Shown here: positions 32,639-41,175 of the stretch, one piece after another | Numbering within the stretch: the stretch's first letter is position 1 | Layout of the letters: each line of letters opens with the position of its first letter | From: Actinoallomurus spadix | GTDB lineage: Bacteria > Actinomycetota > Actinomycetes > Streptosporangiales > Streptosporangiaceae | Assembly: GCF_024055725.1 (NCBI RefSeq) | Contig: NZ_JAMXMX010000002.1 | Location: forward strand, 310,001-374,000 | Direction of reading: 5' to 3' | Length of the DNA: 64,000 bases | Notes under the pieces: generated by a model | Told to the model about the DNA's origin: nothing | The model's database searches: none | Seen by the model: the letters and a program-made list of their open reading frames with translations, nothing else | Program-made: the position numbers and the translations under genes

Positions 32639-33870
32639 CCCCACCAGAACGCCGTGGCGATGATTCCGTACAGCACGATCAGGGTCGCGCCCTCGAGCCA
32701 GTTCGACTCGCCGTCGAGAACGACGAGCACGGTGATCACCACGGCCATGATGAGCACCGCGATGAGGAGCGGTGACAGGACGAGGGTGAAGGACGCTCCG
32801 ACCAGCGGGGAGAGCAGGACGAGGGCGGGCGCGACGACCAGGGCGATCTGCAGCGGGCTCTGCAGGATGACCGACAGCGCGAAGTCGGACTGGTTCTTGA
32901 GAGCGAGCTGGATGCCGACGACGTTCTCGACGGCGTTCCCGGCGATCGCCACGATGACGAGGCCGGCGAACGCCTGGGAGATGCCCAGGGAGTCCATCGC
33001 GGGTTCGAGCGCGGCCACGAACCAGTCCGACACCAGCGCCGCGCCGACCCCGGTGATCGCCAGCATGGCGAGGGCGACGGCCAGCGGCCAACGGGGCCCG
33101 TGCGCGGACTCCGCACCCTTCGCCGCGCCCGCTCCGGCCTTCTCCGCGTCCGTTCCGGTCTTCGCGGTGGGCTCGGCGGGGCGTTCGCCGGAGTCCGTGG
33201 CGACGGTGCCCTCCGCGCCGGAGCTCAGGGCGGCGGCCTTCGCCGGCTCCCCGGCCGTGCCGTGTCCTCCCTCGGCCTGCTGCCGTTTGATCGAGCTGGG
33301 CAGCGACGCGGCGAACAGGCAGAGCAGCAGGATCGACACCACGACCGAGAGATTGCGCTCGTGCAGGGCCGCCTTCGTCGCATGGGAGCCGAGCGCCGCG
33401 GTGAGGGAGGGCACCAGCAGCGCCGCGACCGACAGGACCAGCAGCACCGACAGGGTCCGGGCGGCGTCACCGCCGAACTTCTGCGGCCCGTGCTTGATGC
33501 CGCCGAGCAGGAACGCCAGGCCGAGGACGAGCAGGACGTTGGCGAGGATGCTGCCGACGATGGTGGCCGTGGCCACGTCGTACAGCTTCTTCTGCAGCGC
33601 GAAGAGTACGACGAACAACTCGGGGAGGTTGCCCAGCGCGCTCTGGACGACGCCGGTGGCCCCGGCGCCGAGCCGGTCGGCGAGGTTCTCGACGCTGCGC
33701 CCGACCAGGCTCGCCAGGAGGGCGAGTGCGATCGCCGCGACGACGAACGGAACGACGGTGCCGCCGATCTTGCCGTAGTGCGTGACACCGGCCGCCACGG
33801 ATGCCACCAGGGTGATGACGATCAGGCGCCAGTCGGAACGCGAAAAACCCATGGGGAGATCATGCCGCAT
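32635..33870 (-). CDS. Calcium/cation-proton antiporter (CAX, CaCA superfamily)
   Basis: An integral membrane protein of 411 residues in two halves, each with an alpha repeat: SALGNLPELFVVLFALQKK in the first and AGNAVENVVGIQLALKNQSD in the second, both with the Gly-Asn-x-x-Glu core that binds the cation. The halves are joined by a hydrophilic, Ala/Glu-rich loop of about 75 residues. It exports Ca2+ or a similar cation in exchange for protons. ATG 33870 and ATG 33852 are both possible starts. It is coupled to the downstream MarR gene. Confidence 0.88.
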   Translation of the reverse strand: MRHDLPMGFSRSDWRLIVITLVASVAAGVTHYGKIGGTVVPFVVAAIALALLASLVGRSVENLADRLGAGATGVVQSALGNLPELFVVLFALQKKLYDVATATIVGSILANVLLVLGLAFLLGGIKHGPQKFGGDAARTLSVLLVLSVAALLVPSLTAALGSHATKAALHERNLSVVVSILLLCLFAASLPSSIKRQQAEGGHGTAGEPAKAAALSSGAEGTVATDSGERPAEPTAKTGTDAEKAGAGAAKGAESAHGPRWPLAVALAMLAITGVGAALVSDWFVAALEPAMDSLGISQAFAGLVIVAIAGNAVENVVGIQLALKNQSDFALSVILQSPLQIALVVAPALVLLSPLVGASFTLVLSPLLIAVLIMAVVITVLVVLDGESNWLEGATLIVLYGIIATAFWWG

Positions 33871-33902
33871 CCGGACCTGCGGACTTGACGTTTCCTTGGG
33901 GT

Positions 33903-34721
33903 TCAGTGCGTCGAGGTGAGCGCCGTCCCGACGCGGACGTGCGCTCCCGGTGGCAGGCCGAGGCGTTGCGCCGCGTTTCCGGCGTTCACGGCGAGCGCGA
34001 GGCAGCCGGCCGAGTCGACGAAGGCGACCAGTTCGCCGGGAGGCACGGCGCCGAACGTCTCGCGGAACGGCACGGTGATACTCCGGCGCCCGAGGATGAA
34101 GCTCAGGGGAACGCCCGTGACGGCGCCGATCCGGCGCAGGTCCTCGGCGGTCACGGAGAGTTGCACGTTCCCGAACCGGTCGACGGTCAGCACCTCGCCG
34201 TCGACCGTGCCCTCCTGCACTCTGCGGGTCGGCCGGGGCAGCGTCACGAGGTCGGCGGCGTCGAACTCCGTCCCGACGGCCGTGATGTCCAGGCCCGCCG
34301 CCAGGTGCGCCGCCACCGGGGCGAAGATGTCGCGGCCGTGGAACGTCGCCGACGTGGGCGCGAGCCACAGGTCCCGGTTGGTCAGCTCGAAGGCGCGCGC
34401 GCCGCCGTCGGGGACGCACCAGGACAGCACGCCGTTGTCCGGCCCGACGAAGATCCGGCCGCCGGCGGCCACCGCGACCGCCCGCCGGGTCGTGCCGACA
34501 CCGGGGTCGACGACCGCGACGTGTACGCCCTCCGGGAGGTACGGCACCGTCTGGGCGAGGATGGCGGCCCCGCGCCGGACGTCGGCGGGCGGGACGAGGT
34601 GGCTGATGTCGATGACCCGGGCGCTCGGGGCGATCCGCGCGATCACCCCGTGACAGGCCGCCACGAACCCGTCCTCCAGCCCGTAGTCGGTCAGCAGCGA
34701 TACGCAGTCGATGGAGGCCAC
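33903..34721 (-). CDS. SAM hydroxide adenosyltransferase (DUF62, SAM hydrolase)
   Basis: A 272-residue enzyme of the fluorinase/DUF62 fold that cleaves S-adenosylmethionine to adenosine and methionine with hydroxide. The motifs are VSLLTDYGLEDGFVAACHGV (Asp near 12), VHVAVVDPGVGTTRRAVAVA, IFVGPDNGVLSW and FHGRDIFAPVAAHLAAG (the Arg-Asp-His set). The halide loop of true fluorinases is not evident, so hydrolysis rather than fluorination is expected. It is a monocistronic leftward unit. Confidence 0.9.
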   Translation of the reverse strand: MASIDCVSLLTDYGLEDGFVAACHGVIARIAPSARVIDISHLVPPADVRRGAAILAQTVPYLPEGVHVAVVDPGVGTTRRAVAVAAGGRIFVGPDNGVLSWCVPDGGARAFELTNRDLWLAPTSATFHGRDIFAPVAAHLAAGLDITAVGTEFDAADLVTLPRPTRRVQEGTVDGEVLTVDRFGNVQLSVTAEDLRRIGAVTGVPLSFILGRRSITVPFRETFGAVPPGELVAFVDSAGCLALAVNAGNAAQRLGLPPGAHVRVGTALTSTH

Positions 34722-34820
34722 GTTTGCAGACTACGTCGAGGCCTTACCCGGAGAACACCGCGAACAAGTCGACGATCACGCGTAGCATGACAGCCCCCCG
34801 ACCCGTACAGAGGGGACCTG

Positions 34821-35126
34821 ATGCAACCGGCGAACGCCCGGGGCGATGGCCCTGACAAGAAGAAGGAAGACGACGGCCGCCTGACCGACCGCGACCGCGA
34901 GATCCTCGACTTCGAACGACAGTGGTGGAAGCACCCAGGCGCCAAGGAGCAGGCGATCCGGGAGTTGTTCGACATGTCCTCGACCCGCTACTACCAGATC
35001 CTGGGCCGCTTGATCGAGCGTCCCGAGGCGCTGGAGTACGACCCGATGCTGGTGAAGCGGCTGCGGCGTCAGCGATCCGCCCGTCAGCGCCAGCGGGCGG
35101 CGCGTAGGCTCGGTATCCGAACCTGA
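34821..35126 (+). CDS. DUF3263 family small DNA-binding-like protein
   Basis: A 101-residue basic protein with the DUF3263 core LTDRDREILDFERQWWKHPG, then KEQAIRELFDMSSTRYYQIL, a helix-turn-helix-like arrangement, followed by a very basic tail (LRRQRSARQRQRAARRLG). The family is restricted to actinomycetes. A DNA-binding role is likely but unproven. GGGGACCTG precedes the ATG. Confidence 0.92.
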   Translation: MQPANARGDGPDKKKEDDGRLTDRDREILDFERQWWKHPGAKEQAIRELFDMSSTRYYQILGRLIERPEALEYDPMLVKRLRRQRSARQRQRAARRLGIRT

Positions 35127-35237
35127 CCCGCCCGGCACGGCGCGCATCCTTCCCGGCGGGCGAGCCGGTGCCCGGCCGCCTCCCGTGGACGGCCGGCCCG
35201 TGACGGGCGTCCGCGCGGCGAAGGAGAGGGACGACCG

Positions 35238-36050
35238 ATGAGCGTTGAGCCGGAGGCCCGGACGGACGCCGGAGCCGAGGGGCTGGCCGCGATCCGCGAC
35301 CGCCCGCGGGAGGCGCTCATCGGCTTCGACTTCGACGGGACGCTGTCGCCGATCGTCGACGACCCCGCCGCCGCGCGGGCGCATCCGGGCGTCGTCCCGG
35401 CGCTGCGCCGCCTGGCGCCGCTCGTCGGCACGGTCGTGGTCATCACCGGCCGTCCCGCCGCGACCGCCGTCGAGGCCGGCGGGTTCGCCGACCTCGACGG
35501 CCTCGTCGTCCTCGGCCAGTACGGCCGCGAACGCTGGGAGAACGGCGTGCTGGACGTGCCGGAGCCGCCGCCGGGCGTCGCGGAGGTCCGCGCGAAGCTC
35601 CCGCGGATCCTGGCGAACGCCCCCGAGGGCGTCGCGGTCGAGGACAAGGGACTCGCGCTCGCGGTGCACACCCGCCGGGCCGCTGAGCCGCAGGTCGCCC
35701 TCGAACGCCTGCGGAGCCTCATCGAGGCCCTGGCCGAGCGCACCGGCCTCGCGGTCGAGCCGGGCCGTTTCGTGCTCGAACTCCGCCCGCCCGGCATGGA
35801 CAAGGGCGCGGCGCTGCGCGCGCTGGCCGCCGAGCGCGGCGCGTCGGCGGTCCTGTTCGCCGGGGACGACCTCGGCGACCTCGCGGCGTACGACGCGATC
35901 GACGCGCTGCGCAAGGAGGGCACGCCCGGCGTGAAGGTCTGCAGTTCGTCGGACGAGGTGACCGCGCTGGCCGAGCGCGCGGACGTCGTCGTCGACGGCC
36001 CGCCGGGCGTGGTCGGCCTCATCGAGCGCCTCGCCGACGACCTGGGCTGA
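35238..36050 (+). CDS. otsB: Trehalose-6-phosphate phosphatase
   Basis: A HAD-superfamily phosphatase of 270 residues removing phosphate from trehalose 6-phosphate. Motif I is LIGFDFDGTLSPIVDDP, motif II TVVVITGRPAATAVE, the cap domain spans the central GLVVLGQYGRERWENG to RFVLELRPPGMDKG, and motif IV is LFAGDDLGDLAAYDA. GGAGAGGGACGACC precedes the ATG. The synthase otsA lies 3 kb away on the other strand. Confidence 0.94.
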   Translation: MSVEPEARTDAGAEGLAAIRDRPREALIGFDFDGTLSPIVDDPAAARAHPGVVPALRRLAPLVGTVVVITGRPAATAVEAGGFADLDGLVVLGQYGRERWENGVLDVPEPPPGVAEVRAKLPRILANAPEGVAVEDKGLALAVHTRRAAEPQVALERLRSLIEALAERTGLAVEPGRFVLELRPPGMDKGAALRALAAERGASAVLFAGDDLGDLAAYDAIDALRKEGTPGVKVCSSSDEVTALAERADVVVDGPPGVVGLIERLADDLG

Positions 36051-36051
36051 C

Positions 36052-36073
36052 GCGCGCCTCCCGGGAGGCGCGC
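36052..36073. terminator. Terminator after otsB
   Basis: GCGCGCCTC-CCGG-GAGGCGCGC is a perfect 9-bp stem with a 4-base loop, directly after the otsB stop. No T run follows. Confidence 0.6.
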
Positions 36074-36080
36074 GCTCCCC

Positions 36081-36136
36081 GGCCGCGCTCGCCGAGGTCG
36101 GCCGCGCTCGCGGGGTCGGCCGCGCTCGCGGGGTCG
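36081..36136. repeat. Three tandem 18-19-bp repeats
   Basis: GGCCGCGCTCGCCGAGGTC is followed by two identical copies of GGCCGCGCTCGCGGGGTC, between the otsB terminator and the end of the padR gene. Confidence 0.7.
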
Positions 36137-36137
36137 G

Positions 36138-36677
36138 TCAGTCGTCCTCGGCGAGGATGCCGTACAGACGGCGTCGGGCGTCGTTGATGACGTCGAGGGC
36201 GCGCTCGCGCTGCTCCTCGTTGCCGGCGTGCATGACCTGCCGGAGGGCCATCATCAGCCGGCCCATCGCGGAGTGGAGGTGGGTGGCGGCCTCGCCGGCG
36301 TCCTCGGTGATCTCCGCCCACGGCGGTGTCCGCCCGGCGGCGGCCTCGGTCTCGGCGCGCCCGGCGTCCGTCAGCGCGAACAGCCGCTTGCCGGACGACT
36401 CCCGCCCGGAGATGAGCCCTTCGTCCTCCAGGAGCTGCAGCGTCGGGTAGACCGAGCCGGGGCTGGGCCGCCAGAGCCCGCCGGTGCGGTTCTCCAGCTC
36501 CTGGATCATCTCGTAGCCGTGCATCGGGCGCTCGGCCAGCAGCGCGAGGATCGCGGCCCGTACGTTGCCGCGCTTCGTACGGCGCCCGCCGCGTCCGCCC
36601 CGGCCACGCGGGCCGAAGCCCGGCCCCCAGTCGCCGAACGCCGCGCGCTCCTCACGGTGCGTTGATCCTCTGCGCAT
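36138..36677 (-). CDS. PadR family transcriptional regulator
   Basis: A 179-residue regulator: a basic Gly/Arg-rich N-terminus (RGRGGRGGRRTKRGNVRAAI), then the PadR winged helix (ERPMHGYEMIQELENRTGGL, PSPGSVYPTLQLLEDEGLIS, wing GKRLFALTDAGRAE) and C-terminal dimerisation helices. ATG 36677 is followed leftward; AGAGAGGCC is upstream. The palindromes at 36691-36712 lie just before its start, so autoregulation is likely. There is no transporter next to it. Confidence 0.92.
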   Translation of the reverse strand: MRRGSTHREERAAFGDWGPGFGPRGRGGRGGRRTKRGNVRAAILALLAERPMHGYEMIQELENRTGGLWRPSPGSVYPTLQLLEDEGLISGRESSGKRLFALTDAGRAETEAAAGRTPPWAEITEDAGEAATHLHSAMGRLMMALRQVMHAGNEEQRERALDVINDARRRLYGILAEDD

Positions 36678-36690
36678 GGCCTCTCTCCGC

Positions 36691-36712
36691 CGATATGTCG
36701 AACGATATATCG
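36691..36712. promoter_or_regulatory. Candidate PadR operator
   Basis: CGATATGTCG and CGATATATCG, separated by two bases, form a direct pair of near-perfect and perfect 10-bp palindromes. They lie 14 bases upstream of the padR ATG in otherwise GC-rich sequence. Confidence 0.65.
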
Positions 36713-36721
36713 TACGGCGGG

Positions 36722-38545
36722 TCAGCCCTTGACCTGGATGCTGTCGAGGATCTTCCGGGTGAGGTCGGGCGAGCCGGTGATCTTCACGCGGACCCACATC
36801 GCGTACTTCCCCTTCGTGTCCCGCAGCCCGGTCTCGTTGATGGTGATCGTGCCGCAGTGCCAGGGGGTGATCTGCCCGGCGAGCGTGCCGTGGTGGTACG
36901 CCTGCGGAGCGCCCGGCGTGCACTTGGCCCGGTGGCTGCCCAGGGTGCGGGGCGGCAGGGTGACGTTCAGGTCGTGGGTGAGCCCGGCGAAGACGCCCGG
37001 TGTCGGAACGTCGTCCTTGACGAACTGGCCGTAGTCGGGGGTCGCGCGCAGCGCGGGCGCCTTCGCGCGGTCCGCGACGGCGACCGGCCAGGTGGTGTGC
37101 TGCCTCTGCAGCACCCAGGACGGTGGGACGCGGATGCTGAGCCGGCCCGCCACGTCGCTCACGGTGACGAGGCCGTCCCCGGGCTTGGTCTTCGACGAGG
37201 AGCCCCCGGTGAGCTTCCCGATCGCGTACGCGCCACCGCCTCCGACGACCAGCACCGCGGCGAGCCCGGCGATGACCACCAGCCGTTTGCGGCTCGGCCC
37301 TCCCGGCGACCCGCCGCCCGTCCCGCCGGGCCGCGCCCCGGGACCCGCGGCGGGCCGGTCGCCCCCGGCGCCGCCCGGGCCGTACGGCCGCTCGATGGGC
37401 AGGTCGACGACGGTGGCGTTGCCGCCTTCCGCCGGGGGCGGCGTCTGGATCGTCCGGTCGCGGGCGTTGTCGTACGGCGCCGGACCGCGGGCGTCGGACG
37501 CGGCCGGGCCCGGGTCGTCGCCGACCGGGGGGACCCGGAGCGTACGGCTCGACGGCGAGTCCTCGCCGCCGCCCGGTTCCGGCGGATCGTCCGGGACCGG
37601 GGAGACCCGCAGGGTCCGCCCCGACCCCTCGTCACCGGTCCGGTCCACCGGCCCCGCGCCGTACGAGCCGCCGGGAGCCCACTCGCCGGTTCCCGGGTCC
37701 AGCATCGTCGCGTCGCTGCCGGGTTCGTCCCGGACCGTCGCGTCGCCGGCGACGGACATCAGCGGAACGCTCAGCGCGGCCGCGAACGCCTCCGCCGACG
37801 GCCAGCGGCGCTCCCGGTCGCCCTCGAGCGCCCGCATCACGATCTCGTCGACGGCCGGCGGCAGATCGCCCCGCGCCGCGCTCGGCGGTGACTGCACCGG
37901 AGCCGGACCCGGCGCATCCCCCGTGAGCAGGTGGTACGTCAGCGCGCCCAGGCCGTACACGTCGGCGCGGACGTCGAGCCCGCCGCCGAACCGCGCCTGC
38001 TCCGGGGACATGTACCCCGGCGTGCCGACGGGCATCGTGAACGCCCCGGAGGCGTGCGCGAGCGCCTTGGCGAGCCCGAGGTCGGCGATGAGGAGGCGTT
38101 CGCCGCCGTCGGTCGTCGACTGGAACAGGATGTTCGACGGCTTCAGGTCGCGGTGGATGACGCCCAGCCGGTTGATCACCTCGACGCCGTGGGCGATCTC
38201 GATGGCCAGCCGCAGCACCTCGGCGACCGTGAGCCGCCGGTTCCGCATCCGGTCCTCGAGCGTTCCGCCATCGGCGTAGGACATGACGAAGTACGGCCGT
38301 CCGTCCTCGAGTTCGCCGATGTCGTGCACGCGGACGAGGCGTTCGGAATCGGCGCGGCGCAGAATCTTGGCCTCTTCCAGGAAGCGATTGCGCACGTCGA
38401 GGTCGTCGATGAGTCCGCCGGCCAGCACCTTCACGGCCACGGGGGCATCGAGCAGTTCGTCCCGGGCCAGCCAGACGGAGGCGAATGCTCCGGCCCCGAG
38501 GACACGATCGATTCGGTAACGGCCGACGGTTGAAGGTATGGACAC
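36722..38545 (-). CDS. Serine/threonine protein kinase with extracellular C-terminal domain
   Basis: A 607-residue Hanks-type kinase. The motifs are YRIDRVLGAGAFASVWLARD, VAVKVLAGG, GVIHRDLKPSNILF, LLIADLGLAKAL (DLG in place of DFG, seen in some active kinases) and GTPGYMSPEQARFGG. A proline/acid-rich linker of about 200 residues leads to a membrane segment (RLVVIAGLAAVLVVGGGGAY) and an extracellular domain with two cysteines (AKCTPGAPQ, WHCGTITI). The start is GTG 38545. It diverges from the sigma-factor gene by 48 bases, suggesting a functional link. Confidence 0.92.
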   Translation of the reverse strand: MSIPSTVGRYRIDRVLGAGAFASVWLARDELLDAPVAVKVLAGGLIDDLDVRNRFLEEAKILRRADSERLVRVHDIGELEDGRPYFVMSYADGGTLEDRMRNRRLTVAEVLRLAIEIAHGVEVINRLGVIHRDLKPSNILFQSTTDGGERLLIADLGLAKALAHASGAFTMPVGTPGYMSPEQARFGGGLDVRADVYGLGALTYHLLTGDAPGPAPVQSPPSAARGDLPPAVDEIVMRALEGDRERRWPSAEAFAAALSVPLMSVAGDATVRDEPGSDATMLDPGTGEWAPGGSYGAGPVDRTGDEGSGRTLRVSPVPDDPPEPGGGEDSPSSRTLRVPPVGDDPGPAASDARGPAPYDNARDRTIQTPPPAEGGNATVVDLPIERPYGPGGAGGDRPAAGPGARPGGTGGGSPGGPSRKRLVVIAGLAAVLVVGGGGAYAIGKLTGGSSSKTKPGDGLVTVSDVAGRLSIRVPPSWVLQRQHTTWPVAVADRAKAPALRATPDYGQFVKDDVPTPGVFAGLTHDLNVTLPPRTLGSHRAKCTPGAPQAYHHGTLAGQITPWHCGTITINETGLRDTKGKYAMWVRVKITGSPDLTRKILDSIQVKG

Positions 38546-38593
38546 CCCCGTATCATGCCCAATGCCGGGCGATATCGAGGGCGAGGCAGTGTC

Positions 38594-39160
38594 ATGGCGT
38601 ACGACGAGCGGACCGAGGAACTGGCGGCACGGGCCGCCAAGGGCGACACCGCGGCGTTGAATCAACTGCTCAAAGTGATCGAGCCGGATGTTCTGCGCCA
38701 TTGCGGCCGATTCCTGCCGTGCCGTCAGGACGCCGAAGAAGCGTGTCAGGACGCGCTCATGCAGGTCGCGCGCAATATCGGACGGTTCGAGGGCCGTTCG
38801 CGATTCAGCACCTGGCTGCACGTCGTCGTCGCGAACTCCGCGCGTTCGACCTACCGTTCGCTCAAGCGCCGTTCGATGGAGCAGGCCGGTGAGCTGCCGC
38901 AGCAGCGTCCCGACCCGCGCCGTACGAGCGTCATCGCCGGCTCGCGGGTGGACATCCTGGACGCGATGGAGGACCTGGAGCGGCGCAAGCCCGACCTCAT
39001 CGAGGCGCTGGTGCTGCGGGACGTGTCCCAGCTGGAGTACAGCGAGATCGCCCAGCAGCTCAACCTGCCCCTGGGCACGGTGAAGTCACGGATCCACGAG
39101 GCGCGCAAGCAGTTCCGCCAGGCGCTCGGCGACGACTACGGGTCGGCCGCCCAGTCCTGA
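38594..39160 (+). CDS. ECF-type RNA polymerase sigma factor
   Basis: A 188-residue sigma-70 family protein with region 2 (RFLPCRQDAEEACQDALMQV, then FEGRSRFSTWLHVVVANSAR) and region 4 (QLEYSEIAQQLNLPLGTVKS, then RIHEARKQFRQAL). There is no recognisable anti-sigma gene beside it. Its neighbour across 48 bases is a membrane Ser/Thr kinase, a context known for kinase-linked ECF groups. Regulation by phosphorylation is therefore possible but inferred. Confidence 0.92.
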   Translation: MAYDERTEELAARAAKGDTAALNQLLKVIEPDVLRHCGRFLPCRQDAEEACQDALMQVARNIGRFEGRSRFSTWLHVVVANSARSTYRSLKRRSMEQAGELPQQRPDPRRTSVIAGSRVDILDAMEDLERRKPDLIEALVLRDVSQLEYSEIAQQLNLPLGTVKSRIHEARKQFRQALGDDYGSAAQS

Positions 39161-39274
39161 CCGCCGACCGGGCCCGTACGGCTCCGGTCCCGGACGGTAC
39201 GGGGACCGCCTGCGGCATCGGCCGCCGCCGTCGCCACTCGTCCGGTCCGTGAGCCGCCCGGCTCACCGGCGCCG

Positions 39275-40696
39275 TCAGTCGAGGGCGTCGAGTTGCGCGG
39301 CGAACCAGCGCTGCGGCGGCAGGGCCGTCGCGGCGGCGGTCAGCCGGGCGCAGCGTTCGGCGCGTTCGCGGCGCGGCAGGAGCAGCGCCTGGTTCAGGGC
39401 CTGCGCCGTCTGCGACACGTCGAACGGATTGATCATCAGCGCGTCGGCCCCCAGCTCGGCGGCGGCCCCCGCCTCGCGGGACAGCACCAGGGCACAGCCG
39501 TCCTCGGACAGCACCGGACCTTCCTTGGCCACGAGGTTCATGCCGTCCCGGATGGGGTTCACGAGCAGGACGTCCGCCAGCCCGTACGCCGCCAGCGAGC
39601 GCGGATAGTCGTCGTTGACCTGCAGGATCAGCGGCTCCCAGCCGCTGTCGCCGAACTCGTCGGAGATCTCGGCCGCCGTCCGCTGCACGGCGGCGGTGTA
39701 CTCGCGGTACTCCGGCAGGTCGTGCCGGGACGGGTAGGCGAAGGCCAGGTGCACGACCCGGCCATGCCACTCCGGATGCCTGGCCAGCAGCTCGCGGTAG
39801 GCCGCGAGCCCCCGGACGATGTTCTTGGACAGCTCGGTGCGGTCGATCCGCACGATCAGCTTGCGGTCGCCGACCTGCTCGCGCAGCGCCTGCCTGCGGG
39901 CCCGCACGTCGGCTTCGGCGGCGCGGGCGCGCAGCGACGCGCCCTCGACCCCGAGACCGTGCACGCCGATCCTGGTGACGTGCCCCGCGTGGGTGACCGT
40001 ACGGGCGACCCGGTCGACCTTCGCCTGCAGCACGGCGGCGCAGCAGTCCATGAACGCGTCGGCCCAGCGTTCGGCGTGGAAGCCGGCGTGGTCGGCGCCG
40101 AGGACGCCCTCCAGCACCTCGCGGCCGATGTCGTCGGGCAGCAGGCGGTAGTACTCCGGCGGCGCCCACGGCGTGTGCGAGAAGTGCGCGATCTTCAGGT
40201 CGGGGCGGCGGTCACGCAGCATGCCCGGGGCGAGCGTCAGGTGGTAGTCCTGGATCGCGACCTTCGCGCCGGGCCGCGCGTCACGGGCCAGCGCGTCGGC
40301 GAACGCCGCGTTGTACGCCTCGTAGGACTGCCAGTCCCGGCGGGAGCGGGCGTCGAAGTGCGGGGCGTTCGGAGTGTCGTACAGCATGTGGTGGACGAAC
40401 CACAGCGTGGAGTTGGCGACGGAGTTGTACGCGCGGTGGAAGGTGGCGGCCGGGATGTCCAGCATGCGGACGGCGCCGGCGCCGTAGGCGTCCAGCCGCC
40501 CGTCCTCCGCCCGTCGGGTCGCCGCGCGGTCGGCGTCCGAGAGCGCCGCGCAGATCCACAGGATGTCCCCGTCCAGGCCCGCCATGGCCGAGACCAGGCC
40601 GCCGCCGCCGCGCCGGACCGAGAGGGTCCCGTCGTCGGCGAGCGCGAACGAGACGGGACCGCGGTTGGATGCGACCAGGACCTGCGAGTCACCCAT
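39275..40696 (-). CDS. otsA: Trehalose-6-phosphate synthase
   Basis: A GT20 glycosyltransferase of 473 residues making trehalose 6-phosphate from a nucleotide-glucose and glucose 6-phosphate. It shows VLVASNRGPVSF, a glycine loop GGGGLVSAMAG, VAIQDYHLTLAPGMLRDRRP, HFSHTPWAPPEYYRLLPDDI, RTELSKNIVRGLAAYRELLA and LLVNPIRDGMNLVAKEGPVL. It presumably works with the OtsB encoded at 35.2-36.0 kb. Trehalose in actinomycetes protects against stress and feeds cell-envelope glycolipids. Confidence 0.94.
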   Translation of the reverse strand: MGDSQVLVASNRGPVSFALADDGTLSVRRGGGGLVSAMAGLDGDILWICAALSDADRAATRRAEDGRLDAYGAGAVRMLDIPAATFHRAYNSVANSTLWFVHHMLYDTPNAPHFDARSRRDWQSYEAYNAAFADALARDARPGAKVAIQDYHLTLAPGMLRDRRPDLKIAHFSHTPWAPPEYYRLLPDDIGREVLEGVLGADHAGFHAERWADAFMDCCAAVLQAKVDRVARTVTHAGHVTRIGVHGLGVEGASLRARAAEADVRARRQALREQVGDRKLIVRIDRTELSKNIVRGLAAYRELLARHPEWHGRVVHLAFAYPSRHDLPEYREYTAAVQRTAAEISDEFGDSGWEPLILQVNDDYPRSLAAYGLADVLLVNPIRDGMNLVAKEGPVLSEDGCALVLSREAGAAAELGADALMINPFDVSQTAQALNQALLLPRRERAERCARLTAAATALPPQRWFAAQLDALD

Positions 40697-40992
40697 GTGG
40701 GGAGCGTAACCGGCCGACGTGAACGGCGGCTCAAGAAGGCCCGGTGGTCGGGTGATCCGGGCGGCCTCCCGAAAGGATCCCGACCTGGATCATCGAGGCA
40801 TGTCACCTCGTGAAAAGCCGGTCGCGGCGGGATTTCACGACGACGCGCCACCGGGCCGGAACCGGCCGCGAAGGTGTTCCCGTGACCTGGGCGTCGCCGG
40901 GCCCGGGGCCGGCGACGCCGGTGTCTCGCGACCTGAGACGCGCTTGGCGGGGAACCGGTCAGTCACGTATACAAGTCCTCAGACAACTTAAT
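40697..40992. other. Intergenic region before the riboswitch, nothing recognised
   Basis: About 300 bases containing the divergent promoters for otsA and the thrC leader. I see no gene. The short AT-richer stretch GTATACAAGTCCTCAGACAA at about 40968-40987 may be part of the thrC promoter. Confidence 0.45.
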
Positions 40993-41161
40993 AACGCTCA
41001 TCCAGAGGGGTGGAGGGACCGGCCCGTTGAAGCCCCGGCAACCCTCCCGGACATGCGGTTCACAGCGTGCGAAGACACGCCGCAACTCGCTCGTAGCGAG
41101 GCCGCCCGGGACAGGTGCCAACTCCGGCTCGTGACCAAGGTGGCACGGGAAAGATGAGGAG
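40993..41161 (+). ncRNA. SAM-I (S-box) riboswitch upstream of thrC
   Basis: Conserved blocks in order: CTCATCCAGAGGGGTGGAGG, GACCGGCCCGTTGAAGCCCC, GGCAACCCTCC, a variable P3/P4 arm, AGGTGCCAACTCCGG, and GGAAAGATGAGGAG. The P1 stem pairs CTCATC (40997-41002) with GATGAG (41153-41158), which touches the Shine-Dalgarno-like AGGAGAGAGG of thrC. SAM binding would stabilise P1 and hide the ribosome site, so translational control is likely. SAM-I is favoured over SAM-IV by the GGTGGAGGGA/GGCCC core. Confidence 0.9.
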
Positions 41162-41175
41162 AGAGGCCTCGCTTC

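Noticed and set aside
33903..34721. Fluorinase or chlorinase
   Set aside because: Only the general DUF62 motifs are visible and no halometabolite genes are nearby; SAM hydrolase is the simpler reading.
40993..41161. T-box or threonine attenuator before thrC
   Set aside because: The conserved blocks fit SAM-I closely; no T-box sequence or run of Thr codons is present.
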